Shown here one piece after another: positions 34,071-42,419 of a DNA stretch of 44,789 nucleotides. How positions within the stretch are numbered: the stretch's first letter is position 1; every line of letters starts with the position of its first letter. Location: NCBI GenBank assembly GCA_025928545.1, contig JAICJH010000055.1, positions 1 through 44,789 of the forward strand, in the 5' to 3' direction. Source of the stretch: Bryobacteraceae bacterium. GTDB lineage: Bacteria; Acidobacteriota; Terriglobia; Bryobacterales; Bryobacteraceae. The translations under genes and the position numbers were made by a program. The notes under the pieces are model-generated. The model made no database searches, was not told the DNA's origin, and worked only from the letters and a program-made list of their open reading frames with translations.

Positions 34071-34161
34071 CAAATTCCTCTACCCTCCATTCCGTCCTGG
34101 TTGACCGCTATTCAGAGAGGCGTAAAACACGGGCAAAAGCCGTAGTTATACCCTGCATCAT

Positions 34162-34500
34162 TTATCGGCCCGCGGCGGAAAACATCTTTGCCGTCTCCTC
34201 CGACAGCCTTTCGTCGTCCGCCGTCAGCACCTTTTTCCCCCGCAGCACGTCCCAGCGGTCCGCCGCTTTGGAGTATTCCTGGCGAGCCCCGAACCTGTCT
34301 CAGCCCGCGCCAGATCCGGTTGCAGCGGCCCGTTGACAAGGTCTTCGTCAGCCGGATTCCGATCCACCCGTTCCACATGCCGGAAAGAATCAAGCGCCGC
34401 CACCCAGTTGGCGCTCTTCATACGCGCCTGGCCAGCGGCGAGCCAGGCCTAGCCGGATTGCGCCGCGAGATACGCGTCCGACGCAAACTCCCGGCGTGGC
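34162..34500 (-). pseudogene. Tail of a TPR-type protein, with stop and frameshift
   Basis: Reading the minus strand gives SDAYLAAQSG, a TAG stop, then AWLAAGQARMKSANWVAALD and SFRHVERVDRNPADEDL in one frame, followed after a frame change by YSKAADRWDVLRGKKVLTAD and LSEETAKMFSAAGR ending at TAA (34162-34164). The helical, Ala-rich pattern is that of the C-terminal TPR region of large acidobacterial proteins, often Ser/Thr kinases. One stop and at least one frameshift disable it. Together with the sigma fragment it looks like a deletion scar. Confidence 0.5.
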
Positions 34501-34509
34501 GCACAAAAT

Positions 34510-34804
34510 ATTGACAGCACTTTGGGCGTGCAAGAGCCCTCCACTCGCGGGCGAGATCGACCAGAATCCGGCGCCTCGTGGTGGCTGCCACCGAGATGAA
34601 ATGGGTCCGGCCGGCCCATTCAACGCCGCGCACTGAAGTCATGCGGAGCCAGGCTTCGTGGACGAGTGCGGTCGGCTGCAGAGTGTCAGGGTTGGATTCG
34701 GCTTTCAGGTAGTATGAGGCGAGGTGCCGGAGGTGGCTGTACACCATCGCGGTGACCCGCGCAATGGCCGCTTCGTCTCCATCGCGCCAAAGCCACTGTG
34801 TCAC
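34510..34804 (-). pseudogene. Truncated ECF sigma-70 factor
   Basis: From a GTG at 34804 the frame encodes VTQWLWRDGDEAAIARVTAM, YSHLRHLASYYLKAESNPDT, LQPTALVHEAWLRMTSV and GRTHFISVAATTRRRILVDL, the region-2 signature of the acidobacterial ECF family (TIGR02999 type). After REWRALARPK the similarity stops; region 4, the -35-recognition helix-turn-helix, is absent. Minus-strand TATAAT at 34841-34846 shows that the former promoter is still readable. In this lineage such sigma genes commonly precede a Ser/Thr kinase gene. Nothing recognisable lies in 34847-35039. Confidence 0.7.
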
Positions 34805-35039
34805 ACTGCTTTCGAGCTGGTCCGAAACTTTCGTCTGGTGATTATAACGAAGTTTTCACGGCGGAAACAACATGTCGTACTAGTACCCGATTCCTGCCGG
34901 CGGGGTGGGCTGTTGTTGAACATCCGCCAGTTCACCCATGGCAGAAAGTCGATGTCGTTGTGAAGGCGTACCCGGCATCGCGGGGTGGTCAGGGTGACCT
35001 GAAGGCCCGCGTAATCGCCTCCCAATGACGTAATTCGCC

Positions 35040-35090
35040 TTGACGTCGGACGGATCGCATGATATCACCAAGTGTGAGTAAGCGCTTACA
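35040..35090 (+). promoter_or_regulatory. Promoter and LacI-type operator of the GH51 gene
   Basis: TTGACG (35040-35045), 17 bp, TATCAC (35063-35068), then operator AGTAAGCGCTTACA (35077-35090) starting 8 bp after the -10, that is at about +1. The 12-bp core GTAAGCGCTTAC is a perfect palindrome with the central CG typical of LacI/GalR operators. A ribosome site GGAG follows at 35095-35098. Confidence 0.7.
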
Positions 35091-35105
35091 TTACGGAGTC
35101 AATGA

Positions 35106-36665
35106 ATGAATCTCTCAAGACGCAGTTTTGCGCTAAGTGTCGCAGGAGCCGCTGCGAGCGGGCCATTTGTCCTGCGCGGACAGCAGGGGCCCCTGAAGGC
35201 CCGTGTGAAGGTGGATACCGAGCGTGTGATCGGCGATATCGATCCGATGATCTACGGCAACTTCATCGAGCATCTGGGTCGCTGCATTGACGGCGGGATA
35301 TTCGAGGAGAAATCCCCGCTGTCCGACGCGAACGGCTACCGCAAAGACGTGCTGGAGGCTGTGCAAAAGCTTAATGTGACGCAACTACGCTGGCCCGGCG
35401 GCAACTTCTCATCGAACTATCACTGGATGGATGGCATTGGGCCGCGCGACCAGCGCCCGCCCCGCCTCGAAATGGCCTGGGGCACGGTAGAGACCAATCG
35501 CTTCGGTACCCACGAGTTCATGAACTACGTGGAAAAGACAGGTTCCCAGCCCTACATCTGCGCGAATTTCGGCACCGGCACCTGGCTCGAAGCGCAGCAG
35601 TGGGTGGAGTATTGCAACTCATCGGAAGACACAGCGATGACGCGCCTTCGCAAACAGAATGGCCGTTCCGATCCCTGGAAGGTGAAGTTCTGGGGCCTCG
35701 GCAACGAAATGGATGGTCCCTGGCAGATGGGTCACCGCAGCGCCGAGGAATATGGCAAGTTCGCGCTGGAAGGCGCCAAGCTGATGAAATGGACCGACCC
35801 GAACATCAAGCTGATCGCCGCCGGCTCGTCGAATTACCAGCCCGGTTCCGACTGGACTTCGTGGAATCGCACCGTTCTTCAGTACCTCAATCAGCACGCC
35901 GACTATCTGTCGCTGCACACCTACGTAGGCAATCAGGCGAACGATTACGGCGACTTCCTGGCCAACTCACTGCTGCTGGACGAACGCACAAAAACCGCCG
36001 AGGGAATTATCGACGCCTCGCTTTCCGGTCAGCCCGGGAATCGCAAAATCTACATCGCCTGGGACGAATGGAACGTGTGGTATCGAGCGCGCGGCAATTC
36101 GCAGCGTGGTCGGCGGATTCTGGAGGAGCGCTACAACCTCGAGGACGCTCTTGTGGTCGCCACGTTCCTGAACTCGTTCGTGAACCACGCCCACATCGTG
36201 AAAATGGCCAACATGGCCCAGCTCGTCAATGTTATTGCCCCCATCTTCTCGAACGAGCAGAGTGTTTTCCTGCAAACGATCTTCTATCCGCTTCAGTTAT
36301 TCGCAATGAACACGAAGGGCAAGTCGCTGGAATTGTTTGTCGACAGTCCGAAATACAAAACCCCGCGCTTCGACGGTGTTCCGTACATCGATGTTTCGGC
36401 CGCTCTCGATAACGGCTCGCTCGTTCTGAATGTGGTAAACCGGCATCAGACTCAGGCAATCGAGGTCGATATCGATCTTGAAGACAAGCAGTTCTCCGGC
36501 GGCGTCGCGGTGGCTGAAGTCAACGGACCGGATATCAAATCGGAGAACGATTTCGGGAAGACCACAGTGAAGACGGTGGAACGCTCAGCGACGGCCGCGC
36601 AAAACCATCTGCGCTACAGCTTCCCGGCGCATTCCTTCACACAGCTTCGAACCAAACTGGCTTGA
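35106..36665 (+). CDS. Exported alpha-L-arabinofuranosidase, GH51
   Basis: 519 residues. The Tat-type signal SRRSFALSVAGAAASGPFVL precedes a (beta/alpha)8 barrel and C-terminal beta domain. GH51 signatures: IYGNFIEHLGRCIDGGIFEE, LRWPGGNFSSNYHWMDGIGP, acid/base Glu201 in GLGNEMDGPW, nucleophile Glu321 in AWDEWNVWY. Retaining hydrolysis releases L-arabinofuranose from arabinan or arabinoxylan side chains. GH51 is usually cytoplasmic; export here fits extracytoplasmic arabinan breakdown. The start is the second of two overlapping ATGs (35106), 7 nt from GGAG and in frame with the domain. It is controlled by the operator at 35077-35090. Confidence 0.95.
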   Translation: MNLSRRSFALSVAGAAASGPFVLRGQQGPLKARVKVDTERVIGDIDPMIYGNFIEHLGRCIDGGIFEEKSPLSDANGYRKDVLEAVQKLNVTQLRWPGGNFSSNYHWMDGIGPRDQRPPRLEMAWGTVETNRFGTHEFMNYVEKTGSQPYICANFGTGTWLEAQQWVEYCNSSEDTAMTRLRKQNGRSDPWKVKFWGLGNEMDGPWQMGHRSAEEYGKFALEGAKLMKWTDPNIKLIAAGSSNYQPGSDWTSWNRTVLQYLNQHADYLSLHTYVGNQANDYGDFLANSLLLDERTKTAEGIIDASLSGQPGNRKIYIAWDEWNVWYRARGNSQRGRRILEERYNLEDALVVATFLNSFVNHAHIVKMANMAQLVNVIAPIFSNEQSVFLQTIFYPLQLFAMNTKGKSLELFVDSPKYKTPRFDGVPYIDVSAALDNGSLVLNVVNRHQTQAIEVDIDLEDKQFSGGVAVAEVNGPDIKSENDFGKTTVKTVERSATAAQNHLRYSFPAHSFTQLRTKLA

Positions 36666-36678
36666 AAAAGGCGCGTCG

Positions 36679-36707
36679 CGGCTCTGTGGGGCAAGCCCAT
36701 GGAGCCG
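36679..36707. terminator. Hairpin between convergent GH51 and araD genes
   Basis: CGGCTC (36679-36684) pairs with GAGCCG (36702-36707), with an inner GGGC/GCCC stem separated by a 3-base symmetric bulge. No T-run, so the class is uncertain; the position between convergent stops supports a transcription-end role. Confidence 0.45.
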
Positions 36708-36724
36708 GACCCGACGCAATTGTT

Positions 36725-37420
36725 TCAGCAGTCTCCCTGCCCGTACGTTGCTTTCGCCCCGTGCTTGCGGAAATAGTGTTTGTCACGCTGCGCGTCGGGG
36801 AGTGCCCTGGCAGCGGGGTTGATGGTCACGGTTTGCCACGCCATCGCGGCCACTTCCTCAAGCACTACGGCGTAGTGCGCCGCATCGGTGACCGTTTTGC
36901 CCCAGCAGAAAGGCGCGTGCCCCGCCGCCAGCACCGCCGGACACGCCAACGGATCCAGACCGCTCATCGTCCGGATGATCGCCTCGCCTGTATTGGCCTC
37001 GTAGCCTTCTTCAATCTCCTCGCGGGTGAGATGGCTGGTCACGGGCACCGGACCGTGAAAATAATCGGCGTGCGTTGTCCCGAAGCACGGAATCTCCCGC
37101 ACTGCCTGGGCCCAGGCCGTGGCATGACGCGAATGGGTATGCACCACGCCGCCGATCTCCGGGAACGCGCGATACAACGCCGCGTGGGTGGCCATATCGG
37201 AAGAGGGCCGCAGAGTTCCTTCCACCACCTTGCCCTGAAGGTCGGTGACGACCATATCGGCGGGTGTCATCTTCTCATATGCCACTCCACTCGGCTTGAT
37301 AACGATCAGTCCCTTCTCGCGCCAGATCGCGCTCGCGTTGCCAAACGTGTAGATCACCAGCCCGCGGCGAACCAGTTCCAGATTTGCTTCATAAACTTCA
37401 GTTCGCAGTGATTGCAGCAC
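36725..37420 (-). CDS. araD: L-ribulose-5-phosphate 4-epimerase
   Basis: 231 residues from the GTG at 37420 (GGAGG 5 nt upstream), inside the end of araB; the longer open frame upstream is araB shadow. It converts L-ribulose 5-phosphate to D-xylulose 5-phosphate by retro-aldol/aldol chemistry. Zinc ligands are His94 and His96 in VVHTHSRHA and His168 in LAAGHAPF; GNASAIW, KPSGV, RPSSDMATHAALYRAFP and GTTHADYF match the family, and the end DKHYFRKHGAKATYGQ matches E. coli AraD. A 23-nt overlap with araB implies translational coupling. Confidence 0.96.
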   Translation of the reverse strand: MLQSLRTEVYEANLELVRRGLVIYTFGNASAIWREKGLIVIKPSGVAYEKMTPADMVVTDLQGKVVEGTLRPSSDMATHAALYRAFPEIGGVVHTHSRHATAWAQAVREIPCFGTTHADYFHGPVPVTSHLTREEIEEGYEANTGEAIIRTMSGLDPLACPAVLAAGHAPFCWGKTVTDAAHYAVVLEEVAAMAWQTVTINPAARALPDAQRDKHYFRKHGAKATYGQGDC

Positions 37421-39002
37421 TCTGCCCTCCCCTGACTTCGCTGGCAACTGCCCGCAACGCAGGCAAAATGTCGCCGATATTGACCGGTTCCGACGATTTT
37501 CGGCCCAATGAAAAATACAACTTCCGATACAGTGGATAGAGCGTGTTGTACGTCGAGACGGCCGCCGGGTCCGGATGCACCGTGATGTGCGGAGGGCAGA
37601 GCGCATCCTGCGCCTCTTCGATAGTCCTGAAGGTTCCGGCGGCGAGGAACGCAAAGATCGCCGATCCCAGACTTGTGATGTCGCCCTCGGTCACGAGGAC
37701 AGGTTTGCCAAGCACGTTGGCATACACGCGATTCAGAACCTTGTTCTTTTGCGGGATACCGCCGGCGTTAATCACCCGCCGGATGGGAACCCCATGCTCC
37801 GCCATACGCTCGAGTATTACGCGTGTATGAAACGCCGTACCCTCTATCGCCGCAAACAATTCATCGGCGGCTGTGTGGGTCAGACGCCAGCCGAGTGTGA
37901 CACCGCTCAGTTCAGGGCTGACCAGCACGGTGCGATCGCCGTTATCCCAGCTCATACGAAGCAATCCCGTTTGTCCCGCGCGCCACGCGCCGAGTCCCTC
38001 GGACAGGACAGCCACGGTTGTTCCGGCCCGACGCGCAATCGCTTCAAAAATGTCGCCGGTAGCCGAAAGGCCGGCCTCAATACCGGTTCGCGCGGGATCC
38101 ACGGAACCCGGCACCACGCCGCAAACACCTGGCACCAGCGTGGCTCCTTCACCGATCGCTATGATGCAGGTCGAGGTTCCCACGACATTCACGACGTCGC
38201 CAAGCCGCACATTCGCGCCGATCGCGTCCCAGTGCGCATCGAAGGCCCCGACAGGAACAGGGATGCCCGCGCGGACGCCGAGCTTTTCAGCCCACTCGGG
38301 TGAGAGCTTTCCGGCAATTTTATCGGACGTCTGGTAGCGGCCCGCCAACTTGTCACGAACCCCGGCAAACAATGGATCCACGCTGCGCAGAAAATCTTCC
38401 GGGGGGAAGCCGCCGAGGGAGGCATTCCAGAGCCACTTATGGCCCATCGCGCAGACGCTGCGCGGAACATCCGCGACACTCTCAATGCCACAAAGGGTCG
38501 CCGCGACCATATCGCAGTTTTCCAGCGCTGTGGCAAATCGATCGCGCTTATCGGGGTTATGCCGTAACCAGTGCAGAAGTTTGGCGAAGCCCCATTCGGA
38601 GGAATATGTGCCGCCGCACCACTGAATGGCTTCCAGTCCGTACCGGTGGGCGGCTTCGGTGATCTGAGCAGCCTCTTCCCACGCCCGGTGGTCGCACCAA
38701 AGATAATAATCGTTCAGCGGCTGTAGTTTTTCATCCACGGGAATGACACTGGAGCCCGTCGTGTCCAGGGCAATCGCCTCCACTGCCTGACCCGCGACGC
38801 CCGCTTCTTTCAGCGCGCGCCCGGTGGCTTCGGCCAATGCCCGCATTTGATCCGCATGGCTCTGCGTGGCATGATCCGGGTCGCTGGCCTTTCGCAGCAG
38901 AGGATACTCGGACACGCCGGCGCCCAACCGGCCCTTCACGCTGTCAAAAATTGAGACGCGCACGCTGAGCGTGCCAAAATCGACGCCGGCAACGATACTC
39001 AT
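37398..39002 (-). CDS. araB: L-ribulokinase
   Basis: 534 residues. FGGY-type sugar kinase that phosphorylates L-ribulose. The N-terminal phosphate loop GVDFGTLSVRVSIFD, the sugar site with DTTGSSVIPVDE and WCDHRAWEEA, catalytic-base region GAFDAHWDAIG and nucleotide-site NAGGIPQKNKVLNRVYANVL are typical of AraB. GGAGA lies 6 nt before the ATG. It leads an araB-araD operon transcribed from the promoter/operator at 39051-39101. Length agrees with the family (about 550). Confidence 0.96.
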   Translation of the reverse strand: MSIVAGVDFGTLSVRVSIFDSVKGRLGAGVSEYPLLRKASDPDHATQSHADQMRALAEATGRALKEAGVAGQAVEAIALDTTGSSVIPVDEKLQPLNDYYLWCDHRAWEEAAQITEAAHRYGLEAIQWCGGTYSSEWGFAKLLHWLRHNPDKRDRFATALENCDMVAATLCGIESVADVPRSVCAMGHKWLWNASLGGFPPEDFLRSVDPLFAGVRDKLAGRYQTSDKIAGKLSPEWAEKLGVRAGIPVPVGAFDAHWDAIGANVRLGDVVNVVGTSTCIIAIGEGATLVPGVCGVVPGSVDPARTGIEAGLSATGDIFEAIARRAGTTVAVLSEGLGAWRAGQTGLLRMSWDNGDRTVLVSPELSGVTLGWRLTHTAADELFAAIEGTAFHTRVILERMAEHGVPIRRVINAGGIPQKNKVLNRVYANVLGKPVLVTEGDITSLGSAIFAFLAAGTFRTIEEAQDALCPPHITVHPDPAAVSTYNTLYPLYRKLYFSLGRKSSEPVNIGDILPALRAVASEVRGGQSAAITAN

Positions 39003-39050
39003 TTGCTCTCCGGCAGTTTGTTATTTAAGGGGATGGTAATCATTGTCGGC

Positions 39051-39101
39051 TGCAATCGCTTACAATCCCGCATCGTACGCTGCCTGGGCTGCAAAAGTCA
39101 A
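39051..39101 (-). promoter_or_regulatory. Promoter and LacI-type operator of araBD
   Basis: On the minus strand TTGACT (39096-39101), 18 bp, TACGAT (39072-39077), then operator TGTAAGCGATTGCA (39051-39064) starting 7 bp after the -10. It is the same layout as at the GH51 and symporter genes. Confidence 0.7.
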
Positions 39102-39126
39102 TGCGGCAACGTCCGGCGCCGCGAAA

Positions 39127-39147
39127 CGGAGAGCGTACCGCTCTCCG
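39127..39147. promoter_or_regulatory. 21-bp perfect palindrome between araB and galM
   Basis: Arms CGGAGAGCG (39127-39135) and CGCTCTCCG (39139-39147) around TAC. It lies about 26 bp upstream of the araB -35 and 72 bp upstream of the galM -35, where an activator could serve either. Its sequence is unrelated to the four arabinose operators. Function unknown. Confidence 0.45.
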
Positions 39148-39218
39148 ATCACTTTCGGCATATCCCTCTCTCGGAATCCGGCTGTCGTTGCCGTGTTCCG
39201 CGTCATGGCCGTGTTCCA

Positions 39219-39248
39219 TTGACATCGGGCGCGGCTTTGCCATATGAT
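39219..39248 (+). promoter_or_regulatory. Strong sigma-70 promoter of the epimerase gene
   Basis: TTGACA (39219-39224), 18 bp, TATGAT (39243-39248); expected start about 39255 and a leader near 40 nt. No arabinose-type operator touches it; the nearest (39051-39064) is 155 bp upstream. The rest of 39003-39296 contains only the sites listed. Confidence 0.6.
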
Positions 39249-39296
39249 GAGGCGGCAATTTACGTTTATCTCTCAATCCCAGGAAAGTACATTTTG

Positions 39297-40433
39297 ATGC
39301 TCGGAAAACAACGATTCGGTAACACATTCCGGTTGGCGCAATGCGCTGTCCTCGCCGCCGGGCTTTTTCCCCTTCAGGCCGCAGTGAAGGAGGACGCCTT
39401 CGGCAAGATGCCGGATGGCCGCGCAGTTCAGATCTACACTCTGACGAATAAAGCGGGCATCGAAGCGCGAATCATGAGTTATGGCGGGATTCTCGTCTCG
39501 CTCAAGACGCCCGATTGTCGCGGCGCCATGGCCGATATCGTCCTCGGTTTCGACTCGGTCGATGGATACCTGAAGAACCCCGGCCCTTATTTCGGAGCGC
39601 TGATCGGCCGCTACGCCAATCGCATTGGCCAGGCAAAGTTCACGCTGGACGGCAAGCAGTATACCGTTCCCAAGAACGACGGCGCGAACTCTCTGCACGG
39701 CGGAACACAGGGCTTCGACAAGCGTCTGTGGACCGGGAAGATTCTCCCGGACGGCGGACTGGAACTCACCTACGCGAGCAAAGATGGCGAAGAAGGTTAT
39801 CCCGGCAATCTCAAGGCCACGGTCGTATACAGGCTGACAGATGCGAACGAGCTTCGGATCGATTACACGGCGACGACCGACAAGGACACCGTGGTCAACC
39901 TGACCAACCACTCTTATTTCAACCTGAAGGGCGCGGGCAGCGGCGACATTCTCGGCCATCTCGTTACCATCGCGGCCGACCGCTACACGCCGGTCGATGC
40001 GGGCCTTATCCCGACGGGCGAACTTCGCGCGGTCAAAGGCACGCCATTCGATTTCCAGAAGGCCACGGCGATCGGCGCTCGCATCGGGCAGCCGGATGAG
40101 CAGTTGAAGATAGGAAAAGGTTATGACCACAACTGGGTTCTGAAGAGAAAAGGCAACGGAATGGAACTGGCTGCGCGCGTGGAAGAACCCACCAGCGGCC
40201 GCGTGCTGGAAGTGCTGACCGCTCAGCCCGGCCTGCAGTTTTACACGGGTAACTTTCTCGATGGCACGATCAAGGGAAAAGGCAATCTGGTCTACGGGCA
40301 CCGAACCGGTTTCGCCATGGAAACCCAGCATTATCCGGATTCGCCCAATCAACCCAAGTTTCCGTCAACTGAACTGAAGCCAGGCGAGACCTACAAGACC
40401 AGCACTGTTTTCCGCTTTTCGACTGTTAAATAG
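39297..40433 (+). CDS. galM: Exported aldose 1-epimerase (mutarotase)
   Basis: 378 residues from the ATG at 39297 (an in-frame TTG directly before it is possible; AGGA lies 12 and 9 nt away respectively). A Sec-type signal (FRLAQCAVLAAGLFPLQAA) sends it out of the cytoplasm. It interconverts alpha and beta anomers of free aldoses. GalM motifs: NRIGQAKFTLDGKQY, LHGGTQGFDKRLW, catalytic His in LTNHSYFNLKG, ILGHLVTIAADRYTPVDAGL, YDHNWVL and catalytic Glu in GFAMETQHYPDSPNQPKFPS. In this cluster it would supply the preferred anomer of released arabinose to the symporter. Confidence 0.95.
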   Translation: MLGKQRFGNTFRLAQCAVLAAGLFPLQAAVKEDAFGKMPDGRAVQIYTLTNKAGIEARIMSYGGILVSLKTPDCRGAMADIVLGFDSVDGYLKNPGPYFGALIGRYANRIGQAKFTLDGKQYTVPKNDGANSLHGGTQGFDKRLWTGKILPDGGLELTYASKDGEEGYPGNLKATVVYRLTDANELRIDYTATTDKDTVVNLTNHSYFNLKGAGSGDILGHLVTIAADRYTPVDAGLIPTGELRAVKGTPFDFQKATAIGARIGQPDEQLKIGKGYDHNWVLKRKGNGMELAARVEEPTSGRVLEVLTAQPGLQFYTGNFLDGTIKGKGNLVYGHRTGFAMETQHYPDSPNQPKFPSTELKPGETYKTSTVFRFSTVK

Positions 40434-40444
40434 GCGACTGTCAT

Positions 40445-40478
40445 CCGGTCCGGCGTGCGTTAGCTCCTGCCGGGCCGG
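40445..40478 (+). terminator. GC-rich hairpin after galM
   Basis: CCGGTCCGGC (40445-40454) pairs with GCCGGGCCGG (40469-40478) with one wobble pair and a 14-nt loop. It begins 12 bp after the galM stop; the second arm overlaps the end of the convergent small gene. No T-run. Confidence 0.5.
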
Positions 40479-40669
40479 AACCTGATGCTGTAGAAAAGTC
40501 CGATTGCAAGCAGCAATACGCCCCACCATACATCCATATGCAGATCGGCCCTTACGACATCCGGAGGGTTGCCGTAGTTTGCGATGCCGGAGCCGAGGAT
40601 GATGATCCCGTACAACACCAGCAGTACCCCGATGAAAAACCAGATGGAGAGCATTCCAGGACGATGCAC
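40460..40669 (-). CDS. Small two-segment membrane protein next to the symporter
   Basis: 69 residues from a GTG (AGG 6 nt upstream), ending RFRPGRS. Two membrane segments (about 6-28 LSIWFFIGVLLVLYGIIILG and 47-64 WWGVLLLAIGLFYSI) flank a short polar loop (NPPDVVRADLHMD). Starts 7 bp after the symporter stop, so it belongs to the same transcript. Similar small proteins follow SSS-family genes in other acidobacteria; it may be an accessory subunit. Not assigned to a named family. Confidence 0.7.
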   Translation of the reverse strand: MHRPGMLSIWFFIGVLLVLYGIIILGSGIANYGNPPDVVRADLHMDVWWGVLLLAIGLFYSIRFRPGRS

Positions 40670-40676
40670 GTTATAC

Positions 40677-42374
40677 CTACCAGAATATGATTTGTAAAAC
40701 CAGGAACGCAGCGCCGATTACCGCCGCCCAGAAAATGGGCTTCTGCCAAATAGCCAAATCGCCTTCCGATGGAATTTCGGTAGCGCCGTAAACCAGGCCC
40801 GCCAGTTCCGCTTCCGGCCTTGGTTTCGTCGCCAGGCTCACCACTACGGTGACGACGACGCAGATAATAGCGGACCACAATGCCCGGAACATGTTCTCCG
40901 CCATATCTTTGGCGTTTCCGGAAAGCGCGATGTACTGAAGGGCTGACGGGTCAGCCTTGACCCAGGCCCACATCCCGATGGAGGAGGCTGTCCCGCAGGC
41001 CAGTCCCCAGAAACCGCCTGCATTCGTCGCACGCTTCCACAACATACCCAGCAGCACCGTGCCGAACAGCGGCGCGATGAAGAAACTGAACAGCGCCTGC
41101 ACATAATCCATGATGCTTTCAAACTGCATCACGAGATAAGCGGTGCCGATGCTGACCAGCACACCCAGAATCGTGCACCAGCGGCCAACGCTCACGTAAT
41201 GTGCATCGGTGGCCTGCTTGCGGAACATCGCCTTGTAGATGTCATAGGTCCAAACTGTGGCGAATGCGCTGACGTTGCCGGCCATGCCTGACATGAAACC
41301 AGCGATGAGCGCCGTGATGCCCAAACCCAGCAGACCGGGTCCGCAATAGCGCGCGAGCATGATGGGAAGAACTTCGTTGTAGCTGTGGAGTACCTCGCCG
41401 CGCGCCAGGGCGGCCTTCGCCACATTCTCGCCCACAAGCATATGGTGGCCCGGAGAATCAAGGACCGCCAGACCCAGCAGGCCGGGCAGAATCACGATGA
41501 AGGGCACGCACATCTTGAACGCAGCGCCAATCAGCGGCGCCATTTTTGCCGAGCGCAGATCCTTTGCCGAAATGACCCGCTGCACGACCAGAAAATCCGT
41601 GGTCCAGTAACCCATCGAGATTACGCAGCCGAGGCCGAATACGATACCGATCCAGTTGATGCCCATCGGGTTGTCGGTAAACGATCCCAGCGAATGCCAC
41701 ATATGGGTATAGTCCTGAGTGGGGAAATTGGTGTGGATGCGCGCCACCATGCCGTTCCACCCGCCCGCTTCAATCAGTCCGATGACGGCGATCAACAGTG
41801 CGCCCAGCCAGATCAAAACAAACTGCAGAACCTCATTGAAGATTGCCGAGAGAAGTCCGCCGAGCGTGACGTACAGCGCTACTGTCAGCGACGAAACCCA
41901 GATGCTCGTGGTGATGTCCCAGCCCAGGACCACTTTCATCACGATCGCCATCGAATACATGTTGATGCCGCTCATCAGAACCGTCATGAACCCGAAGGAA
42001 ATGGCGGAAAGAGCACGCGCTCCCTCGCCGAAGCGCAGTTGCAGGTAGCCGGGCACGGAGTGCGTTCGCGAGATGTAATAGAAGGGGATCATGACGATCC
42101 CGAGGAAGATCATCGCGGGCACCGCACCGATCCAATACCAGTGCGCCGCCAGAATGCCGTACTGATAGGCGGAGCCGGCCCAGCCCATCAGTTCGAGGGA
42201 ACCGAGATTCGCGGCGACAAAGCTGAGGCCTGCGATCCATGCCGTCATCTCGCGGCCCGCCAGAAAGAAATCCTCTCCCGTCTTCGTGTAGTTCTTCAGA
42301 TAGAAGCCGATTCCGAGAACGGTCAGAAAGTACAGGATGATGATCGCAAGATCCACTCCTGAAAGATGGAGCAA
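40677..42374 (-). CDS. Sodium:solute symporter (SSS family), probable arabinose importer
   Basis: About 565 residues and 13-14 membrane segments. Family pattern: VDLAIIILYFLTVLGIGFYL, KTGEDFFLAGREMTAWIAGL, SLELMGWAGSAYQYGI, and RTHSVPGYLQLRFGEGARAL. The open frame runs up to a GTG at 42434, but the promoter -10 (42441-42446) and operator (42420-42433) put the transcription start there, so that codon cannot be used. The TTG at 42374, just before LHLSGVDLA, fits the usual N-terminus of the family; GTG 42356 is a further option. Lying among araA, araB and araD, under the shared operator, it most likely imports L-arabinose with sodium. Confidence 0.9.
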   Translation of the reverse strand: MLHLSGVDLAIIILYFLTVLGIGFYLKNYTKTGEDFFLAGREMTAWIAGLSFVAANLGSLELMGWAGSAYQYGILAAHWYWIGAVPAMIFLGIVMIPFYYISRTHSVPGYLQLRFGEGARALSAISFGFMTVLMSGINMYSMAIVMKVVLGWDITTSIWVSSLTVALYVTLGGLLSAIFNEVLQFVLIWLGALLIAVIGLIEAGGWNGMVARIHTNFPTQDYTHMWHSLGSFTDNPMGINWIGIVFGLGCVISMGYWTTDFLVVQRVISAKDLRSAKMAPLIGAAFKMCVPFIVILPGLLGLAVLDSPGHHMLVGENVAKAALARGEVLHSYNEVLPIMLARYCGPGLLGLGITALIAGFMSGMAGNVSAFATVWTYDIYKAMFRKQATDAHYVSVGRWCTILGVLVSIGTAYLVMQFESIMDYVQALFSFFIAPLFGTVLLGMLWKRATNAGGFWGLACGTASSIGMWAWVKADPSALQYIALSGNAKDMAENMFRALWSAIICVVVTVVVSLATKPRPEAELAGLVYGATEIPSEGDLAIWQKPIFWAAVIGAAFLVLQIIFW

Positions 42375-42419
42375 CTGCGTGGAGTTGCTCAGGAACAGCA
42401 ACGCGGGGGCGACGTGGGA

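Noticed and set aside
34724..35028. Short open frames between the sigma relic and the GH51 promoter
   Set aside because: No start context, no similarity pattern, and composition like shadow frames; the region is treated as non-coding.
36662..37411. 249-codon plus-strand open frame after GH51
   Set aside because: Antisense to araD, no recognisable domain; araD on the minus strand is unmistakable.
37421..37654. 78-codon upstream extension of araD
   Set aside because: Arg/Ser-rich shadow of araB; the GTG at 37420 has a good ribosome site and matches the known AraD start.
39003..39296. 98-codon upstream extension of the aldose epimerase
   Set aside because: It would cross the araB promoter, the operator, the palindrome and the epimerase's own promoter; the signal peptide begins at 39297.
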